From: CAYMFD01 sp964389475
GTDB taxonomy: Bacteria; Bacteroidota; Bacteroidia; Chitinophagales; Saprospiraceae
Assembly (NCBI GenBank): GCA_964389475.1
Contig: CAYMFD010000094.1
Span: 1 to 15,126 of the forward strand
Length of the DNA: 15,126 nt
Direction: 5' to 3'
Shown here one piece after another: positions 7,309-14,426 of this stretch. The translations under genes were made by a program, and so were the position numbers. The notes under the pieces were generated by a model. The model was not told the origin of the DNA and did no database searches. It saw nothing but the letters and a program-made list of their open reading frames with translations. Numbering within the stretch: the first letter of the stretch is position 1; each line of letters opens with the position of its first letter.

Positions 7309-9177
7309 ATGCAGTACCTAAGTCTCGAGAACGTCAGTAAGTCATTTGGTGAGAAAACACTTTTTGACAGCCTCAATCTCAGCATCTCACAAGGCGAAAA
7401 AATCGCCCTAGTTGCCAAGAACGGGACCGGCAAGACCACCCTACTCCGGGTAATCGCTGGTGAAGCGGCGCCAGAGGGCGAAAAGTCCAAGATCCTAGTC
7501 GCTAAGCAGATTAAGACGGCCTATCTACGGCAAGACCCCATCTACCCTGAGGATGCTACGGTGCTGGAGATGGTATTCGAGAGTGATAACCCTGCCATCA
7601 CAGCCGTACGGGACTATGAGCTAGCTATGCTGCGTAACGATGAGGTGGCTATACAGGCAGCTATCACGGAGGTGGATGACCGCAAGGCCTGGAGCATAGA
7701 GGTACGCATCAAAGAGATACTGGGCAAACTGGGGCTACCCGACCTAGATCAGACCATCAAGACCATGTCTGGTGGCCAACGCAAGCGTCTAGCCCTAGCC
7801 AAAATACTGATCGATGAGCCCGACTTTGTCATCCTCGATGAGCCGACTAACCACCTCGACCTAGATATGATCGAGTGGCTAGAGCAGTACCTGCAGCGAT
7901 CGTCGCTCACGATATTTATGGTTACCCACGACCGGTACTTCCTAGAGCGAGTCTGCAACCAGATCATCGAGCTAGACAGAGGTCAGCTATACACCTACCG
8001 CGGTAACTACAGCGACTACCTAGAGAAGAAGACAGCTAGGCAGCTTAATGATGCCGCTAATTTTGAAAAAACGAAGAAGCTATTTTCGAGAGAACTCGAC
8101 TGGATCAGAAGGCAGCCAAAAGCTCGGGGTACCAAGGCTAAGAGTCGGGTCGATAGTTTTCACGATATAAAACAAGAGGTCAAGAGCCGGACGGTAGACC
8201 AGGAGCTCAGCATCATGGTCGAACCTCAGCGCCTAGGCACCAAAATACTGGAGGCGCATGCCCTACATAAGAGTTACGGTGATCGCGTCATGGTCGATAG
8301 CTGGTCGTATAAATTTAAGCGTCTAGAGCGGGTAGGCATAGTGGGTCCCAATGGTGCAGGCAAGACGACTTTCTTAAAACTACTGACCAAGCAGCTCCGC
8401 CCGGATGGCGGTAAAGTCGTCGTGGGGGATACCGTCAAGTACGGCTACTATACCCAAGATGGCCTACAACTCGATCAAGATAAGCGGGTGATCGATGTAG
8501 TCAGAGATATCGCCGACTACATACCGATGGCTAAGGGGTACAAACTGACGGCAGAGCAGCTACTAGAGCGATTTTTGTTTACCAGACCACACCAGCAGGT
8601 GTATGTCAGTAAACTCAGTGGAGGCGAACGGAGGCGGCTATACCTGCTGACCATCCTCATGCAAAACCCCAACTTCCTCATACTCGATGAGCCGACTAAT
8701 GACCTCGACATCATTACGCTTAACATCCTTGAGGACTACCTGATGAGCTTCCCGGGGTGTATCATTATCGTCTCTCACGATAGATACTTCATGGACAAGA
8801 TTGTCGACCACCTCTTCGTCCTGCAAGGCGATGGTGAGATCAAGGATTTTCCAGGCAACTACACCCGCTGGCGGGAGAAGGTGGCAGAGGATCAGATAGC
8901 TAAGCACAATGCGCCGAGTGCAGCACCGGATAAGAAGGCGCCAGTGCAGCAAGAGAAGTCAAGCGTCTCGTACGAAGAGCAGAAAGAATACAAAAGACTA
9001 CAGAAGGAGATAGAAAAACTCGAGAAGAAGAAAACAGACATCAGTGCGGCCTTTCTAGATCCCAACCTCAGTCCAGAAAAGATCCAAGAACTATCAAAGG
9101 AACTCAACGATATAGGCAACATGATCGGTGAGAAAGAAGAGCGGTGGTTCGAGCTAGCAGAATTGATAGATCAGTAA
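7309..9177 (+). CDS. ABC-F family ATPase, Uup-like
   Basis: This 622-residue soluble protein has two fused ABC ATPase domains and no membrane segments, which defines ABC-F. These proteins bind the ribosome E site and relieve stalled or drug-bound ribosomes; Uup-type members also have a C-terminal coiled coil. Domain 1 has Walker A AKNGTGKTT (36-44), signature MSGGQ (153-157), Walker B VILDEP (174-179) and switch His207. Domain 2 has GPNGAGKTT (346-354), LSGGE (436-440), Walker B LILDEP (457-462) and His490. The linker at about 240-300 is Lys/Arg-rich, as expected for the tRNA-contacting arm. Residues 556-620 form a Lys/Glu-rich coiled coil. The first Walker A glycine is Ala36, a variant I believe is common in Bacteroidota homologues. 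The ATG at 7309 matches the usual N-terminus and lies 35 nt after the HTTM gene. Sequence does not show whether it gives antibiotic resistance. Confidence 0.93.
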   Translation: MQYLSLENVSKSFGEKTLFDSLNLSISQGEKIALVAKNGTGKTTLLRVIAGEAAPEGEKSKILVAKQIKTAYLRQDPIYPEDATVLEMVFESDNPAITAVRDYELAMLRNDEVAIQAAITEVDDRKAWSIEVRIKEILGKLGLPDLDQTIKTMSGGQRKRLALAKILIDEPDFVILDEPTNHLDLDMIEWLEQYLQRSSLTIFMVTHDRYFLERVCNQIIELDRGQLYTYRGNYSDYLEKKTARQLNDAANFEKTKKLFSRELDWIRRQPKARGTKAKSRVDSFHDIKQEVKSRTVDQELSIMVEPQRLGTKILEAHALHKSYGDRVMVDSWSYKFKRLERVGIVGPNGAGKTTFLKLLTKQLRPDGGKVVVGDTVKYGYYTQDGLQLDQDKRVIDVVRDIADYIPMAKGYKLTAEQLLERFLFTRPHQQVYVSKLSGGERRRLYLLTILMQNPNFLILDEPTNDLDIITLNILEDYLMSFPGCIIIVSHDRYFMDKIVDHLFVLQGDGEIKDFPGNYTRWREKVAEDQIAKHNAPSAAPDKKAPVQQEKSSVSYEEQKEYKRLQKEIEKLEKKKTDISAAFLDPNLSPEKIQELSKELNDIGNMIGEKEERWFELAELIDQ

Positions 9178-9239
9178 ACAACCACTTTGTGAGAGTCGTG
9201 TTACACTCATCCTACTAACGCTGCATCAACGTAGGCTTT

Positions 9240-9247
9240 TATATTTA
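9240..9247 (+). promoter_or_regulatory. Weak candidate -7 element of the fni-mvaA operon
   Basis: TATATTTA differs from TAnnTTTG only in the last base and lies 7 nt before the fni ATG. No -33 TTG is evident. A small 5-bp stem (CCTAC 9211-9215 with GTAGG 9231-9235) followed by TTTT precedes it and might weakly terminate the ABC-F transcript. Confidence 0.3.
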
Positions 9248-9254
9248 CACTTAT

Positions 9255-10286
9255 ATGAAATCAGAGGTACATAGCGATCCTACTGCTGAAAGCCGAAAAA
9301 AGGACCATATCGAGCTCGCCTTTAAGTCTCAGACACTGGAGGAAGTGATCGATAACAGGTTTAACTATGAACCTATACTGTCGGCACACCCAGGCAAGTC
9401 TGATAGCATAGGCGTCGACTTCTTAGGTAGTCGCCTGTCAGCACCCATCTGGGTAAGTAGTATGACGGGCGGTACGGAGATGGCCCTGACTATTAATAAG
9501 AACCTAGCTCGTGCCTGTGGAGAGTATGGCCTAGGTATGGGTCTAGGTAGCTGTCGGTCGCTGCTGTCTAGCGATGATCGCCTATCGGACTTTGACGTAC
9601 GGTCTCTGATGCCCAATCAGCCGCTTTACGCCAACCTAGGTGTGGCGCAGATCGAAGAACTAATCGTAAAAGATAGCTTAGATGCCATGCACCGCATGAT
9701 CGATAAGCTAAGGGCAGACGGCCTGATCATTCACGTTAACCCCATGCAGGAGTGGTTACAGCCGGAGGGAGATCGCTTCGGTATGACGCCACTGCGAGTG
9801 ATAGAGACTTGCATCGAAGCATGTGACTATCCACTCATCGTCAAAGAAGTAGGTCAAGGTATGGGACCCGCTAGCCTAGAGGCACTCCTCAGACTGCCCT
9901 TAGCAGCCATTGACTTTGCAGCGCATGGCGGGACAAACTTTGCCCTGCTAGAGCTACTGCGATCAGACGAAAAACTCATGCAGTCCTATGAGGCACTGAC
10001 CAAAGTAGGACACAGTGCGGAGCAGATGGTCCTTATGACCAATGACCTCCTCTGGCGTCTCGATGAGGAGGTTCGCTGCGACCAGATCATCATATCAGGC
10101 GGTGTGAAGACCTTCCTCGATGGTTACTACTTGACGAAGCTGGCTACATGCAAGGCCGTATATGGACAAGCGTCCGCATTTTTAAAAGAGGCACGAGGCA
10201 ACTATGAGCAGCTACAACTGCACGTAGAACGCCAGATAGCCGGGCTACAATTAGCCAATAGCTACCTTAACATAAAAGGCGAGTAG
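9255..10286 (+). CDS. fni: Type 2 isopentenyl-diphosphate delta-isomerase (FMN-dependent)
   Basis: This 343-residue cytosolic enzyme interconverts isopentenyl and dimethylallyl diphosphate using reduced FMN and Mg2+. Family motifs are present in order: SRKKDHI (13-19), SSMTGGT (68-74), HVNPMQE (160-166) followed by QPEGDR (169-174), KEVGQGM (197-203), HGGTNF (224-229) and ISGGVKT near the C-terminus. The Gln and Glu of NPMQE are the expected catalytic and metal-binding residues. Length matches the family. It is the TIM-barrel type 2 enzyme, unrelated to the Nudix-like type 1 Idi. It is followed after 2 nt by HMG-CoA reductase, so the two are almost certainly co-transcribed. The pairing joins an early and a late step of the mevalonate route to isoprenoids, including menaquinone and carotenoids. 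Confidence 0.93.
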   Translation: MKSEVHSDPTAESRKKDHIELAFKSQTLEEVIDNRFNYEPILSAHPGKSDSIGVDFLGSRLSAPIWVSSMTGGTEMALTINKNLARACGEYGLGMGLGSCRSLLSSDDRLSDFDVRSLMPNQPLYANLGVAQIEELIVKDSLDAMHRMIDKLRADGLIIHVNPMQEWLQPEGDRFGMTPLRVIETCIEACDYPLIVKEVGQGMGPASLEALLRLPLAAIDFAAHGGTNFALLELLRSDEKLMQSYEALTKVGHSAEQMVLMTNDLLWRLDEEVRCDQIIISGGVKTFLDGYYLTKLATCKAVYGQASAFLKEARGNYEQLQLHVERQIAGLQLANSYLNIKGE

Positions 10287-10288
10287 CC

Positions 10289-11626
10289 ATGTATGATACT
10301 AAGACGGTCAAGGGCTTTAGCAAGCAGACCAAAGAAGAGAAAATAGCGTGGCTAGTCGATACTTTTTTCGAGGGTGATGCCACTGTCAAAGAGGTGCTCG
10401 CTAGCCACAGCCACAGTAGCTCCTCGCAGCAGCGCATCCTTGATGGCTTTAGCGAAAACACGATCGCTAACTTTCCCATGCCCTACGGTGTGGCGCCTAA
10501 CTTCCTGATCGATGGCACGACCTATTGTGTACCCATGGTCATCGAAGAAAGCTCTGTCGTGGCGGCTGCCGCTGCGGCGGCCAAGTTTTGGATGAGCAGA
10601 GGTGGCTTTAAGACTACCATCCTAGGCACCGAAAAGGTAGGCCACATCAGCTTCGTATGGCCAGGCGAGGCAGACCGCCTTCAAGACCTCTTTCCTGAGA
10701 TCGAGACCGCTATAAGAAGGTCGATCGCCGACCTAACCGCCAATATGCAAAAACGTGGTGGCGGTGTATCCAAACTCTACCTCAAAGACTTCACCGACCA
10801 AGAACCAGGGCTCTACCAGATCGTAGGCCACTTCGAGACGGTCGATAGTATGGGAGCCAACTTTATCAATAGTATCCTAGAGACGGCGGCTGAGACGATC
10901 CGTTGCTTCTTCGACACCTACAAGGAGCTGGCAGACGATGAGCGACACGTACAGGTAGTCATGAGCATACTCAGCAACTATACACCATCATGTACAGTGC
11001 GAGCAGAAGTTAGCTGCCCGATCGCCGACCTCGGCGTATTTGCTGGCAACCTATCTCCCACTGCCTTTGCAGAGCGGTTTCGTATGGCTGTACGTATAGC
11101 CGAAATCGACCCATATCGAGCGACCACGCATAACAAGGGGATCTACAATGGAGTGGATGCCGTAGTCTTGGCTACAGGCAATGACTTCAGAGCGATAGAG
11201 GCCGCCGGTCATGCTTACGCCGCCCGGGATGGTCAGTACAGGAGCCTTAGCGCCTGCTCCATCGATAACGACACGTTCAAGTTTTGGATAGACTTACCCC
11301 TAGCAGTAGGTACAGTGGGAGGACTCACCAACCTACACCCGCTGGCCAAGCTATCCCTAGACATGCTCGGTAAGCCATCAGGCGCCGAACTAATGCGCAT
11401 CATCGCAGCAGCCGGCCTAGCGCAGAACTTTGCAGCGCTGCGGTCCCTGATTACGACAGGCATACAGCAAGGACATATGAAGATGCACCTCCTCAATATA
11501 CTACGCCACCTATCCGCTACACCAGAACAAGAGGTAGCTGCAGTCCGCCATTTCTGTGACAAGACGGTGTCGTTTAGCGCAGTACGAGCATTTATGGACT
11601 TGGGGGGAGAGATAGAGGAAGGATAG
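10289..11626 (+). CDS. mvaA: Class II hydroxymethylglutaryl-CoA reductase
   Basis: This 445-residue soluble enzyme interconverts HMG-CoA and mevalonate with NAD(P)H. It lacks the membrane anchor of animal class I enzymes and resembles the bacterial class II type. The catalytic Glu is in VIEESSVVAAAA (84-95). DSMGAN (186-191) belongs to the cofactor region. The catalytic Lys and Asp appear as Lys283 in HNKGIYNG and Asp299 in ATGND. Their 16-residue spacing equals that of Lys267 and Asp283 in the Pseudomonas mevalonii enzyme. The catalytic His is in QQGHMKMH (393-400), most likely His396. Class II enzymes work in both directions, but location 2 nt after fni favours biosynthesis. The N-terminal FSKQTKEEKIAWL is the usual dimer-arm start. 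Cofactor preference cannot be read with confidence from this sequence. The reading frame is intact. Confidence 0.93.
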   Translation: MYDTKTVKGFSKQTKEEKIAWLVDTFFEGDATVKEVLASHSHSSSSQQRILDGFSENTIANFPMPYGVAPNFLIDGTTYCVPMVIEESSVVAAAAAAAKFWMSRGGFKTTILGTEKVGHISFVWPGEADRLQDLFPEIETAIRRSIADLTANMQKRGGGVSKLYLKDFTDQEPGLYQIVGHFETVDSMGANFINSILETAAETIRCFFDTYKELADDERHVQVVMSILSNYTPSCTVRAEVSCPIADLGVFAGNLSPTAFAERFRMAVRIAEIDPYRATTHNKGIYNGVDAVVLATGNDFRAIEAAGHAYAARDGQYRSLSACSIDNDTFKFWIDLPLAVGTVGGLTNLHPLAKLSLDMLGKPSGAELMRIIAAAGLAQNFAALRSLITTGIQQGHMKMHLLNILRHLSATPEQEVAAVRHFCDKTVSFSAVRAFMDLGGEIEEG

Positions 11627-11655
11627 AACACGGATTGGGCGGATAAATGAGATAG

Positions 11656-11672
11656 TCGCAGATTGCGGGATA
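11656..11672 (+). repeat. 17-nt direct repeat, copy 1
   Basis: TCGCAGATTGCGGGATA occurs here and again exactly at 11820-11836, 164 nt away. A related string, CACGGATTGGGCGGATAA, lies at 11629-11646. The CGCAGATT/CGGATT pattern resembles short dispersed intergenic repeats known from many bacterial genomes. Confidence 0.7.
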
Positions 11673-11779
11673 ATAATCAGAGGTCTCATAGATGAAAAAA
11701 GTCCAAGAATCGAGCATTCGAGATTATTAAGAATCTGTCCAATAATCTACAATTTGCCATGAGCCTCCATCCCTGGTGA

Positions 11780-11806
11780 ACGCTGCCGCGGTTCTACCCG
11801 CAGCGT
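11780..11806 (+). terminator. GC-rich hairpin, possible terminator of fni-mvaA
   Basis: Arms ACGCTGC (11780-11786) and GCAGCGT (11800-11806) are perfect complements around a 13-nt loop that can form two or more further G-C pairs. ATTAAATTGCTT follows, so there is no real T-run. It lies about 150 nt after the mvaA stop, which is far for a dedicated terminator. Confidence 0.35.
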
Positions 11807-11819
11807 ATTAAATTGCTTA

Positions 11820-11836
11820 TCGCAGATTGCGGGATA
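11820..11836 (+). repeat. 17-nt direct repeat, copy 2
   Basis: Exact second copy of TCGCAGATTGCGGGATA. The two copies flank the inverted repeat and the GC-rich hairpin. Confidence 0.7.
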
Positions 11837-11940
11837 GCAAACATCGCAAGCTTCCTCTTAAGAAGGGTATAAAAGCACGGTAGGGGCCTACATCGTCATT
11901 CTAATTGATTTTCTTTGCAAGGCACTTAACGGCGTCAATC

Positions 11941-13040
11941 ATGAAGCAGATACTAGAATGCGTCCCTAACTTTTCGGAGGGTCGAGATATGTCCATCATC
12001 CAACAAATCACCGATGAGATAAAGTCGGTAGATGGTGTAAAGCTGCTAGACGTCGATCCTGGTGCAGCAACTAACCGTACGGTTGTCACATTCGTAGGAG
12101 AGCCGCAAGCCGTAATAGAAGCCGCCTACCTAGCCATCAAAAAAGCGGCGCAGGTCATAGACATGTCTAAGCACTCAGGCGAGCATCCACGTATGGGAGC
12201 AACGGACGTCTGCCCACTAGTACCCATATCAGGTATGACCGTGGACGACGCTGCCCACTGGGCCCGCCAGCTAGGCGAGAAGTGCATTGACCTCAACATA
12301 CCTATCTACCTATACGAGTCCGCAGCGACCAAGCCAGAGAGAAAGAACCTAGCAACCGTACGTGCCGGTGAGTACGAAGGACTAGAGAAAAAACTAAGCG
12401 ACCCCAACTGGAAGCCAGACTACGGACCAGCCATTCACAATGCTAAAGCCGGTGCCACCGCCATCGGGGCCCGCGACTTCCTCATAGCCTATAACGTTAA
12501 CCTCAATACCGCCTCGGTACGTAGAGCCAATAGCATCGCTTTTGACATACGAGAAAAAGGTAGGATCAAGCGATCTGGCAACCCCATCACTGGCAAACCC
12601 GTGCTGGGTAGCGATGGCGAACCCCTACGTGAGCCTGGCACCTGCAAAGGCGTCAAGGCCATAGGCTGGTACATCGAAGAATACGGCCTGGCACAGATCA
12701 GCATGAATATCACTGATACCAAGGCTACCAAGCTACACGAGGCCTTCGAGGCCTGTCGTACATCAGCGAATAAGCGTGGTATGCGAGTAACCGGTAGCGA
12801 GCTAGTAGGCCTAGTGCCACTGCAGGTGATGCTTGACGCGGGACGATACTTCTTACAATTACAGGGCAGGTCTACAGGTATCGCGGAGAGAGACATCCTC
12901 CACATCGCAGTCAAGTCGCTGGGACTAGACGAGCTGGGCCCCTTTGACGTAGATCAGAAAATCATAGAATACCAACTTAAGGCTAGTAACGAAAAGTTGC
13001 TGGTCGATATGGATCTTAATGACTTTGCCTTTGAGACAGC
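11941..13040 (+). CDS. ftcD: Glutamate formimidoyltransferase / cyclodeaminase (FtcD), interrupted by an assembly gap
   Basis: Glutamate formimidoyltransferase moves the formimino group from formiminoglutamate to tetrahydrofolate, a late step of histidine degradation. The start MKQILECVPNFSEGRD (1-16) is canonical, so the ATG at 11941 is right; an extension from TTG at 11905 is not. SKHSGEHPRMGATDVCPLVP (76-95) carries the catalytic His82, numbered as in the mammalian enzyme. SMNITDTKATKLHEAFEA and VTGSELVGLVP complete the two transferase subdomains by about residue 330. The segment LLVDMDLNDFAFET (353-366) then resembles the opening of the cyclodeaminase domain, which normally continues into a Pro/Gly-rich SPAPGGGS-like motif. 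The gene is therefore probably the fused bifunctional form. The 100-N run begins at codon 367, so nearly all of the roughly 200-residue cyclodeaminase domain is unseen. Sequence after the gap does not resume it. No other histidine-degradation gene is in view. Confidence 0.9.
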
Positions 13041-13140
13041 NNNNNNNNNNNNNNNNNNNNNNNNNNNNNNNNNNNNNNNNNNNNNNNNNNNNNNNNNNNN
13101 NNNNNNNNNNNNNNNNNNNNNNNNNNNNNNNNNNNNNNNN
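13041..13140. other. Assembly gap of exactly 100 N
   Basis: Exactly 100 N are present. A round 100 is the usual placeholder for a scaffold gap of unknown length, so true distances across it are not known. At least about 550 nt of ftcD would be needed here if the gene is full length. Confidence 0.95.
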
Positions 13141-13170
13141 AGTCCTGATAGTGATTTTGTGCGAAATCAT

Positions 13171-13216
13171 CTTATATATTACTAATATGTTTATTAACAT
13201 ATTAGTAATATATAAG
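13171..13216. repeat. Perfect 21-bp inverted repeat with a 4-nt loop
   Basis: Arms 13171-13191 and 13196-13216 are exact reverse complements around the loop TATT. The left arm begins CTTATATATTACTAATATG. All but a few pairs are A-T. It lies only 30 nt from the N run and could be a real cruciform-forming site or an assembly-edge artefact. Confidence 0.9.
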
Positions 13217-13234
13217 GCAATAAAACCTCTACAG

Positions 13235-13252
13235 CTATAGTAGTCACTATAG
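13235..13252. repeat. 7-bp inverted repeat
   Basis: CTATAGT and ACTATAG flank the loop AGTC. This is the next hairpin after the large palindrome. Confidence 0.6.
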
Positions 13253-13443
13253 TCCTAAATCAGTTTAATACACTATGTCCTAACCTGGATTACCTATGGA
13301 CCTGTGATGGTTGCGCTAGTACATCATGTCGCTATCTGCGACACCTGACTTAATCACCCGCCCACTCACTTAAACATAGAACCTAAAAAACCATCTCTGA
13401 CGATACGCTACAATCGTTTGTTTACCAACTGGATACATACAAA

Positions 13444-13475
13444 AAAGAGCTATCAACTTACGCTGATAGCTCTTT
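13444..13475 (-). terminator. Intrinsic terminator of the vanZ-tonB operon
   Basis: A perfect 12-bp stem (AAAGAGCTATCA/TGATAGCTCTTT) with an 8-nt loop lies 25 nt downstream of the tonB stop. Read on the minus strand it runs into six T (13446-13441), three of them within the stem. On the plus strand only a short T-run follows, so it may also weakly stop transcription coming from ftcD. Confidence 0.85.
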
Positions 13476-13500
13476 GTATAACTTGTTTATGGAGTTAGTA

Positions 13501-14424
13501 CTACCCCTCCAGCTTAAATCTTACTGGTAGCGTATAGAGAACCTTCACAGGTCGTCCACGCTGCTTACCAGGCGTCCACTTCTGCGGCATATTATTCATT
13601 GCCTCTACCACCTTAAGGGCTGCATCTCCGCAACCTGCTCCGATATCTCTTACGATATTGGCACCTGCTACGCTACCGTCCTTCTCGACGACGAACTGGA
13701 TGACGGTCATACCTTCTACACCATTCTCACGGGCGATAGCTGGGTACTTAAGATTTTTATAGATGTACTGGAGCATCTTGCCCTCTGCACACTTCGCTTT
13801 CTCTTCGTTAGACCCACCTGCATCTTCACAACCAGGAAAACGAGGCATCTGCTCCACACGCTTAAATATCTCTTCCTCTACAGGTGGTGGGGGCGGTGGC
13901 GGTGGGGGCGGTGGCGGTGCATCTTCTACGACTACCTCTGGCTCATCAACCACGGTCTCCTCATCGACATCTTGATCGACGAATTCTGGCTCCTCCTCTT
14001 CTAGTATTTCTTCTTCTGGCACCTCCTCAATCACCGGTGGTGGTGGTGGCGGCGGTGGGGGTGGTGGCTCAGCCGTACGTGGCGGCTCGACCTCAATGTC
14101 TTCTTCGTACTCTAGGGCATCGTCTGGAATGAATACATCCTTCTCAAACTGTGTCCAGTTAATGGCGAATAATGACAGCGCAAGTGCAGATGCAAGACCA
14201 TAGAGCCATACAGAATTACTGTATTTAAAGGCATCAACGTCCGGATACTTGTTACGGGCTGTCAGTGGAGAGGCCCACTTGTGACCATCATACTTTTCTG
14301 TTAGATTAGCTCCATTACCACGTAGCTTGGATCGCATAAACAGGATAATCCCGATCACGATCAGAGCTAGCAGTACGACGCCTATACCGACGGTAGAACC
14401 ACTAAGCGAAAGATCTTTAAGCAT
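13501..14424 (-). CDS. tonB: TonB-family energy transducer with an extra N-terminal membrane segment
   Basis: This 307-residue protein couples the inner-membrane proton gradient (through ExbB/ExbD) to outer-membrane TonB-dependent receptors. The C-terminal TonB domain (about 210-305) shows YPAIARENGVEGMTVIQFVV, DGSVAGANIV, WTPGKQRGRPV and LPVRFKL. Between membrane and domain are two proline runs, 11 Pro (120-130) and 12 Pro (170-181), separated by an acidic Glu/Val-rich spacer. There are two hydrophobic segments, about 11-30 and 71-89. The loop between them is basic (RSKLRG and KYDGHKW), which predicts both termini in the periplasm. Most TonB proteins have only one such segment; Met30 could give the shorter form. 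I keep the ATG at 14424 because it follows the VanZ stop by 2 nt. PRFPGCE and a later KCAEGK resemble Cys-bearing saprospirian homologues. The proline codons form a GGT/GGC-rich tract prone to slippage. Confidence 0.9.
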   Translation of the reverse strand: MLKDLSLSGSTVGIGVVLLALIVIGIILFMRSKLRGNGANLTEKYDGHKWASPLTARNKYPDVDAFKYSNSVWLYGLASALALSLFAINWTQFEKDVFIPDDALEYEEDIEVEPPRTAEPPPPPPPPPPPVIEEVPEEEILEEEEPEFVDQDVDEETVVDEPEVVVEDAPPPPPPPPPPPPVEEEIFKRVEQMPRFPGCEDAGGSNEEKAKCAEGKMLQYIYKNLKYPAIARENGVEGMTVIQFVVEKDGSVAGANIVRDIGAGCGDAALKVVEAMNNMPQKWTPGKQRGRPVKVLYTLPVRFKLEG

Positions 14425-14426
14425 AA

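Larger units (their letters stand above)
11627..11940 (+). other. Intergenic region between mvaA and ftcD with short repeats and hairpins
   Basis: This 314-nt stretch has no convincing gene. It holds two exact copies of a 17-nt repeat, a degenerate third copy directly after the mvaA stop, an 8-bp inverted repeat AGATTATT/AATAATCT at 11721-11748, and a GC-rich hairpin at 11780-11806. A weak TTTCTTTG at 11910-11917 could be the -7 element of ftcD, about 24 nt before its ATG. Confidence 0.5.
13141..13500. other. Non-coding, hairpin-rich region between the gap and the tonB terminator
   Basis: This 360-nt stretch has no credible gene. It contains, in order, a 6-bp stem TGATTT/AAATCA (13152-13169), the 46-nt palindrome at 13171-13216, CTATAGT/ACTATAG (13235-13252), TGTCGC/GCGACA (13327-13343) and the terminator at 13444-13475. 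Confidence 0.6.

Noticed and set aside
7309..9177. Antibiotic resistance call for the ABC-F protein
   Set aside because: The sequence shows Uup-like architecture with a C-terminal coiled coil; nothing visible identifies a ribosome-protection resistance factor.
11905..11940. TTG extension of FtcD by 12 residues
   Set aside because: MKQILECVPNFSEGRD is the normal N-terminus of the family and begins at 11941.
13141..13185. Continuation of FtcD through the N run to a stop just after it
   Set aside because: The frame across a gap of unknown length is meaningless, and the residues after the gap do not resemble a cyclodeaminase C-terminus.
13142..13240. Hydrophobic reading frame over the large palindrome (LYITNMFINILVIYK)
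   Set aside because: It arises from AT-rich palindromic DNA, has no start context and overlaps the gap; not a gene.
13763..14132. Plus-strand frames opposite tonB with runs of Gly or Val/Ala
   Set aside because: They are antisense readings of the proline-codon tracts of tonB.
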